Of a DNA stretch of 64,000 nt, positions 60,262 to 64,000 are shown piece after piece. Position numbers and translations under genes: made by a program. Where the stretch lies: the NCBI GenBank assembly GCA_016699165.1, contig CP064963.1, positions 1,426,001-1,490,000 of the forward strand, in the 5' to 3' direction. The notes under the pieces are model-generated. The model saw only the letters and a list, made by a program, of their open reading frames with translations. It searched no databases and was not told where the DNA came from. This DNA is from Candidatus Melainabacteria bacterium (GTDB lineage: Bacteria; Cyanobacteriota; Vampirovibrionia; Obscuribacterales; Obscuribacteraceae). Numbering within the stretch: the stretch's first letter is position 1; every line of letters starts with the position of its first letter.

Positions 60262-61296
60262 ATGAGCCTCTGTGGTTCAATCTATAGTCTTATGAAAGTC
60301 GACGCAAATGAATTGTCGAAGCTCGATGAGCTTGCCCAGCGCCTGGAAAACGGCGATAAGCGCGCCCTGGCGCGGGCTATAACAGTAGTTGAAAACCGGG
60401 GTCCTCAAGCGACCCATCTCATAAAAAGGCTTTTCGGCAAGACTGGAAAAGCTCATATAATAGGCGTTACAGGCTCCCCAGGAGTCGGCAAATCGACTCT
60501 GGTAGACGCGCTTATTACTTGTATGCGCCAGCACGGCAAAAAGGTAGCTATTCTTGCCGTCGACCCATCGAGCCCTTTCACTGGCGGCGCCATACTGGGT
60601 GATCGCATTCGCATGCAAGGACATACCCTCGACAAAGACGTATATATAAGATCAATGGCAAATCGCGGACATCAAGGCGGAATTGCACTCGCTACTTATG
60701 ATGCGGTGCGAATGCTTGAAGCTTATGGCTTCGACATAGTGATAATAGAAACTGTCGGAGTAGGTCAGTCGGAACTTGCAATTGCACAAGCTGCTGATAC
60801 CACTGTGCTTGTTTTGATGCCAGGATCGGGCGACGATATTCAAGCCATCAAATCCGGTATCATGGAAATTGGCGACATATTTGTAGTGAACAAAGGCGAT
60901 TTGCCTGGCGCTAATAAATCGGCTGCAGAAATTACAGCTAGCTTAGAACTTTCGGCACACCCGAACGAAGAACTAGGAGAGTTCATTTGGCACCAACCGG
61001 TCCATTTGGCTATTGCCGAGACTGGTGAAGGCGTAGACAAATTGTACGAGTCTACAGTGGCACACAAAGCCTTCTTAGAAGAGTCTGGCATGCTTAAAGA
61101 AAGACGCAAAGCTAGAATCAAAGCAGAACTAGCAGAAATACTTGCGGAGATTGCGCAAAGTAACTTAGAGAACTTGATAGAAAACTCATCATCAGTTCAA
61201 GATACTTTCTCGCATGTGGTATCACTCACCACAGACCCGCATTCGGCAGCGCTTGCCATCATGAAAGAGTTTCGCGAATCTCCGAGTTTTCTCTAA
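60262..61296 (+). CDS. meaB: Methylmalonyl-CoA mutase-associated GTPase MeaB (ArgK family)
   Basis: 344 residues from ATG 60262 (ATG 60292 also possible). G-domain motifs: GVTGSPGVGKSTLVDALI (Walker A), AVDPSSPFTGGAILGDRIRM, ANRGHQGGI, IETVGVGQSELAIA (switch region), VVNKGDLPGAN (NKxD-like). MeaB loads adenosylcobalamin onto methylmalonyl-CoA mutase and protects it from inactivation. The mutase is not in this window; the adenosyltransferase that makes its cofactor is encoded at 19345-19929. Propionate or succinate interconversion is implied. Confidence 0.95.
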   Translation: MSLCGSIYSLMKVDANELSKLDELAQRLENGDKRALARAITVVENRGPQATHLIKRLFGKTGKAHIIGVTGSPGVGKSTLVDALITCMRQHGKKVAILAVDPSSPFTGGAILGDRIRMQGHTLDKDVYIRSMANRGHQGGIALATYDAVRMLEAYGFDIVIIETVGVGQSELAIAQAADTTVLVLMPGSGDDIQAIKSGIMEIGDIFVVNKGDLPGANKSAAEITASLELSAHPNEELGEFIWHQPVHLAIAETGEGVDKLYESTVAHKAFLEESGMLKERRKARIKAELAEILAEIAQSNLENLIENSSSVQDTFSHVVSLTTDPHSAALAIMKEFRESPSFL

Positions 61297-61426
61297 ATAC
61301 TCTTATCTTTCGACAGATCGCCTGACCTGCACAGTTACGCGCTTTCTTATCGTTATGTCATCTAATTTTTTCCAAAAACGAATAGAAAAAGACCCTAGCG
61401 CATATACACTCCCTATGCGCCTTGGC

Positions 61427-61473
61427 TTGACGCCCGCGAGCGTAAACAATACGATTCTCACAGCGACGTTTAC
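61427..61473 (+). promoter_or_regulatory. minC operon promoter with flanking dyads
   Basis: TTGACG (61427-61432), 17-base spacer, TACGAT (61450-61455): a good sigma-70-type promoter 65 bases before minC. The pair GTAAAC (61442-61447) / GTTTAC (61468-61473) brackets the -10 box, and GCGCATA / TATGCGC (61398-61420) lies just upstream, so regulatory binding is possible. Confidence 0.55.
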
Positions 61474-61519
61474 ATAACTTCGCCCTTCACATATTCCTTT
61501 ACAGTGAGCAGAATTGCGC

Positions 61520-62461
61520 ATGTCACAAATTGCCATCATTAGCCAACCAGACCAAGGCGTTCTATTAGATGTAAGCGGTTGCCAGAGCTTACGAGAAGCC
61601 CTTGAGCACCTGAGTTCAACCCTTCAGGTATCAAGCCAGTTCTGGCAGGGTTTAGAAGTATCAATCAATCTGGGGGCGCTGTCACTAGCACCAGATGAAG
61701 TGCAAAAAGTGATGGCTATCGCCAAAGGTGTCGGTATCACTCCTATCGGAGTATATACAACGGATAGCTTCACCAAAGGCAGTCTACAAGCCACTAATAT
61801 CCCACTGGGCTCGGGCAATCCGATGACACTACCAGAGGTGAATATCGATCCGGCGATGATTCACGATGCCATTCCAGTTGACCTTCCAATTACTACAATT
61901 GAAAGCAATGTGGTATCAGACGCCATCATTAGAAACGAGCGCTCTATTCGCAAAACAATCGCTAATCGTCGCATATCAATTACTCAAGGCGACGGCAGTC
62001 AGATTGTTGTCACTGTCGATCCTGAAATGGCGATTAAGACAGAAAATTGCACCAAATCCGAAGTTCTACCTGAAGAAAAAATCCAGGCAGTCGAAGAAGA
62101 GGAAACACCAGCTCCACTTCCACAAACTCTCTACATTCGCCAGACACTTCGCTCTGGTCAATGCGTCAGCCACCAGGGCCATTTAGTCATAATCGGTGAT
62201 ATCAACCCCGGTGCTGAAGTAATGGCTGATGGTGACATAACTGTTTGGGGTTCGCTTCGTGGTATCGCACACGCCGGTATTGCAGGCAATACCAATGCCG
62301 AAATCAGAGCAATTAACTTACAACCAATTCAAATTCGTATCGCCGATGCTATCGCCCGATCTCCCGACCGCAAAGGCGTTAAATACACGTCTTCTGCAGC
62401 ACCGGAAATGGCGAAACTAGTCGACGGTAAAGTAAAAGTCTACAAGTACAAATTCAACTAG
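61520..62461 (+). CDS. minC: Septum-site determining protein MinC
   Basis: 313 residues from ATG 61520, longer than E. coli MinC (231) through a ~60-residue linker. The N-terminal domain (~1-95) has the family's QFWQGLEVSINLGALSLAPD and IAKGVGITPIGVYTT. The C-terminal beta-helix (~195-313) shows LYIRQTLRSGQCVSHQGHLV and IIGDINPGAEVMADGDITVW, then GSLRGIAHAG with AIARSPD. MinC inhibits FtsZ at non-central sites under MinD control. First gene of minC-minD-minE-rodA. Confidence 0.95.
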   Translation: MSQIAIISQPDQGVLLDVSGCQSLREALEHLSSTLQVSSQFWQGLEVSINLGALSLAPDEVQKVMAIAKGVGITPIGVYTTDSFTKGSLQATNIPLGSGNPMTLPEVNIDPAMIHDAIPVDLPITTIESNVVSDAIIRNERSIRKTIANRRISITQGDGSQIVVTVDPEMAIKTENCTKSEVLPEEKIQAVEEEETPAPLPQTLYIRQTLRSGQCVSHQGHLVIIGDINPGAEVMADGDITVWGSLRGIAHAGIAGNTNAEIRAINLQPIQIRIADAIARSPDRKGVKYTSSAAPEMAKLVDGKVKVYKYKFN

Positions 62462-62507
62462 TTCCATTTTCAGTCCACTTTCAACTCCCTGAACAAAGGT
62501 AATAATA

Positions 62508-63320
62508 ATGACCGGCAGAGTAATAGTAGTAACCTCAGGTAAGGGCGGTGTGGGCAAAACCACAGCGTCAGCCAACCTTGGAGTGGCCCTTGCTGCCACC
62601 GGCGCTAGTGTCGGACTGGTAGACATGGATATCGGGCTTCGTAACCTCGATATTTTGATGGGCTTAGAAAATCGCGTAGTCTACAACCTCGTCGATGTAA
62701 TCGAAGATCGTTGCAAGCTTCGCCAGGCGCTAGTCAAAGACAAACGCCACCCCAATCTGTGTTTGCTCCCCGCGGCTCAAACCCGCGACAAAAACGCAGT
62801 AACATCCGACCAGATGCGCGAGTTGTGCGAAGAGATGAAGAAGATATTTGACTTCGTCATCGTCGACAGCCCAGCAGGCATCGAAACCGGATTTCAAAAC
62901 GCAATAGCCGGAGCCGATGAGGCCGTGATTGTCACCACCCCGGAAATGTCCGCGGTTAGAGACGCCGACCGTATCATCGGATTGCTGGAAGCGCGCAAAG
63001 ACCAGATAGAGCAATACCGCCTGGTGCTCAATCGTTATCGTCCTGCCATGGTGCAAGCCAATGACATGATGAGTATTGACGATGTGTTGGAAATCTTGTC
63101 CGTGAAATTACTCGGAGTAGTGCCCGAGGATGAGGACATCATCATTTCCACCAACAAAGGCGAACCGGTGTCCGGCACCGATAACACAAGATCTGGTCTA
63201 GCTTTCCGCAATATTGCACGTAGACTGCGTGGCGAAGATGTCCCATTAATGGACCTCGAAGTCAAAAGCAACACTTGGATCAACCGTTTAGTCAATTTCT
63301 TCGCGCCAGTGAAGGCTTAA
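62508..63320 (+). CDS. minD: Septum-site determining ATPase MinD
   Basis: 270 residues. Deviant Walker A SGKGGVGKTTASANLG (residues ~10-25), then DMDIGLRNLDILMGLENR, VDSPAGIE, and the C-terminal amphipathic membrane helix with TWINRLVNFFAPVK. It binds the membrane in its ATP form, recruits MinC and is stimulated by MinE. Gap to minC is 46 bases; AAAGG precedes the ATG. Confidence 0.97.
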   Translation: MTGRVIVVTSGKGGVGKTTASANLGVALAATGASVGLVDMDIGLRNLDILMGLENRVVYNLVDVIEDRCKLRQALVKDKRHPNLCLLPAAQTRDKNAVTSDQMRELCEEMKKIFDFVIVDSPAGIETGFQNAIAGADEAVIVTTPEMSAVRDADRIIGLLEARKDQIEQYRLVLNRYRPAMVQANDMMSIDDVLEILSVKLLGVVPEDEDIIISTNKGEPVSGTDNTRSGLAFRNIARRLRGEDVPLMDLEVKSNTWINRLVNFFAPVKA

Positions 63321-63335
63321 CGGGGGGTATGAAAA

Positions 63336-63611
63336 ATGCAAGAAGTTAAGAACCAAGTAATGAATTGGCTCAGCCAGTTCCGCCATTCCACCGTTCGCAC
63401 CACCGCCAAAGACCGCATGCGCTCAATGCTTACGCACGATCGCCTCGAGTTGCCGGCCGGTAGGTTAGAATGTCTGGAAGAGGAGTTGATGTGTGTCGTG
63501 AACAGATACTTTGAACTGGACAAGACCACAACAAGATTCGACCTGGAACAAGAGCCAGATCGAAAAGCTTCTCTAATAGCTAATTTCCCGCTACTGCGGT
63601 CCAAGTGCTAA
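63336..63611 (+). CDS. minE: Cell division topological specificity factor MinE
   Basis: 91 residues. The MinD-contact helix (VRTTAKDRMRSMLTHDR) and the dimer part (EELMCVVNRYFELD) match MinE. It starts 15 bases after minD, with GGGGGGT ten bases upstream. It drives oscillation of MinD and so excludes MinC from midcell. Confidence 0.92.
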   Translation: MQEVKNQVMNWLSQFRHSTVRTTAKDRMRSMLTHDRLELPAGRLECLEEELMCVVNRYFELDKTTTRFDLEQEPDRKASLIANFPLLRSKC

Positions 63612-63621
63612 CGAGAACAAG

Positions 63622-64000
63622 TTGACCTCATCAGTCCGAAATAAAAAAAACATAGACGATATAGCCGGGCTTCTCGCCCGCAGCATAGCCGGAGTTGACC
63701 TCTGGCTTTTGCTTGCTATTGGTTTTCTTGTTTACATCAGTTTGTCTGTGCTCAAATCTGAGCACACGTATACCTACTTTGTAAAACAATCTGAGTTCTT
63801 GTGGGCGGGCGGTGCCTTGATGATAATCATGGCGCGCATACCCTATACGTTTTGGGTGAAGCCATGGGTGATACCAGTTATTTATCTGGTCAATTTGGCC
63901 ATGCTAATTTTCGTTATGATCAAAGGGCACTCAGCTCAAGGTGCGCAACGCTGGTTGGCATTAGGACCACTTACACTGCAACCTTCTGAAGTATCAAAAG
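63622..64000 (+). CDS. rodA: RodA/FtsW family peptidoglycan polymerase, C-terminus cut by window edge
   Basis: 126 codons from TTG 63622 to the edge. After ~25 polar residues there are membrane helices (LWLLLAIGFLVYISL, then FLWAGGALMIIMA, then PWVIPVIYLVNLAMLIFVMI). The signature GHSAQGAQRWLALGPLTLQP with SEVSK fits the RodA/FtsW motif GxxRWxxxGxxxxQPSExxK. The position after minCDE favours RodA (elongasome glycosyltransferase) over FtsW. The TTG start is weakly supported (CGAGAACAAG before it). Confidence 0.85.
   Translation, partial: MTSSVRNKKNIDDIAGLLARSIAGVDLWLLLAIGFLVYISLSVLKSEHTYTYFVKQSEFLWAGGALMIIMARIPYTFWVKPWVIPVIYLVNLAMLIFVMIKGHSAQGAQRWLALGPLTLQPSEVSK

Noticed and set aside
1..64000. 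tRNA, rRNA, CRISPR arrays, insertion sequences, integrases or phage genes
   Set aside because: Looked for and not seen; no clover-leaf genes, spaced repeats, transposase motifs or phage structural genes were recognised.

Overview
The window reads as a chromosome segment of a free-living or environmental diderm bacterium. My best placement is the non-photosynthetic sister lineage of cyanobacteria (Vampirovibrionia/Melainabacteria, most like Candidatus Obscuribacterales). This is inference from gene content: complete minCDE beside rodA, GTP-type PEP carboxykinase, polyphosphate kinase next to a glycogen-debranching gene, eukaryotic-like Ser/Thr kinases, TPR-CHAT and DUF4388-type proteins. No rRNA, tRNA, CRISPR array, insertion sequence or prophage was seen. 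Base composition looks even, so I see no obvious island.

Layout. 1-6.3 kb: signalling-type helical-module proteins (one cut by the left edge), a remnant of a TonB C-terminal domain, a PlsC-like acyltransferase and a TPR-NHL secreted protein. 6.4-13.1 kb: DUF457-like membrane protein, stomatin/slipin, a large VIT-domain membrane protein, a TPR-rhomboid protease and nanE. 13.3-22 kb: M23 murein hydrolase, a frameshifted tRNA nucleotidyltransferase (cca), a UPF0104-type flippase-like protein, CtpA-type protease, corrinoid adenosyltransferase, thioesterase and a probable outer-membrane protein. 22-31.9 kb: a compact minus-strand cassette of two exported TldD/TldE-like proteins, a zinc-ribbon membrane protein, a zinc-ribbon Ser/Thr kinase, an exported TPR-CHAT (caspase-like) protein and, after a gap, an AbiEi-like regulator. 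32-41 kb: TPR protein, second Ser/Thr kinase, a Ser/Thr/Asn-rich secreted protein, and a butt-joined operon of HEAT-like protein, Ste24-type M48 protease, DUF4239 protein and alpha/beta hydrolase. 41-50 kb: pckG, aldo/keto reductase, a two-component system whose regulator is frameshifted, and a POT peptide transporter. Next to the two-component genes lies a probable small RNA gene with an 11-bp-phased activator site and its own terminator. 50-64 kb: glgX (interrupted by an in-frame stop), ppk1, an unusual helicase, nagA, meaB, then minC-minD-minE-rodA running off the right edge.

How the genes fit together. ppk1, glgX and pckG fit polyphosphate/glycogen storage metabolism. The corrinoid adenosyltransferase plus MeaB imply an adenosylcobalamin-dependent methylmalonyl-CoA mutase elsewhere. 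NanE plus NagA imply amino-sugar or wall recycling. M23, CtpA, Min and RodA cover envelope growth and division. Three otherwise conserved genes (cca, response regulator, glgX) each carry one lesion. The two frameshifts sit at short homopolymers, so assembly error must be excluded before calling them pseudogenes.

The two most interesting items are the kinase/CHAT/TldDE cassette (22.8-31.9 kb) and the candidate response-regulator-controlled small RNA (45.67-45.87 kb).
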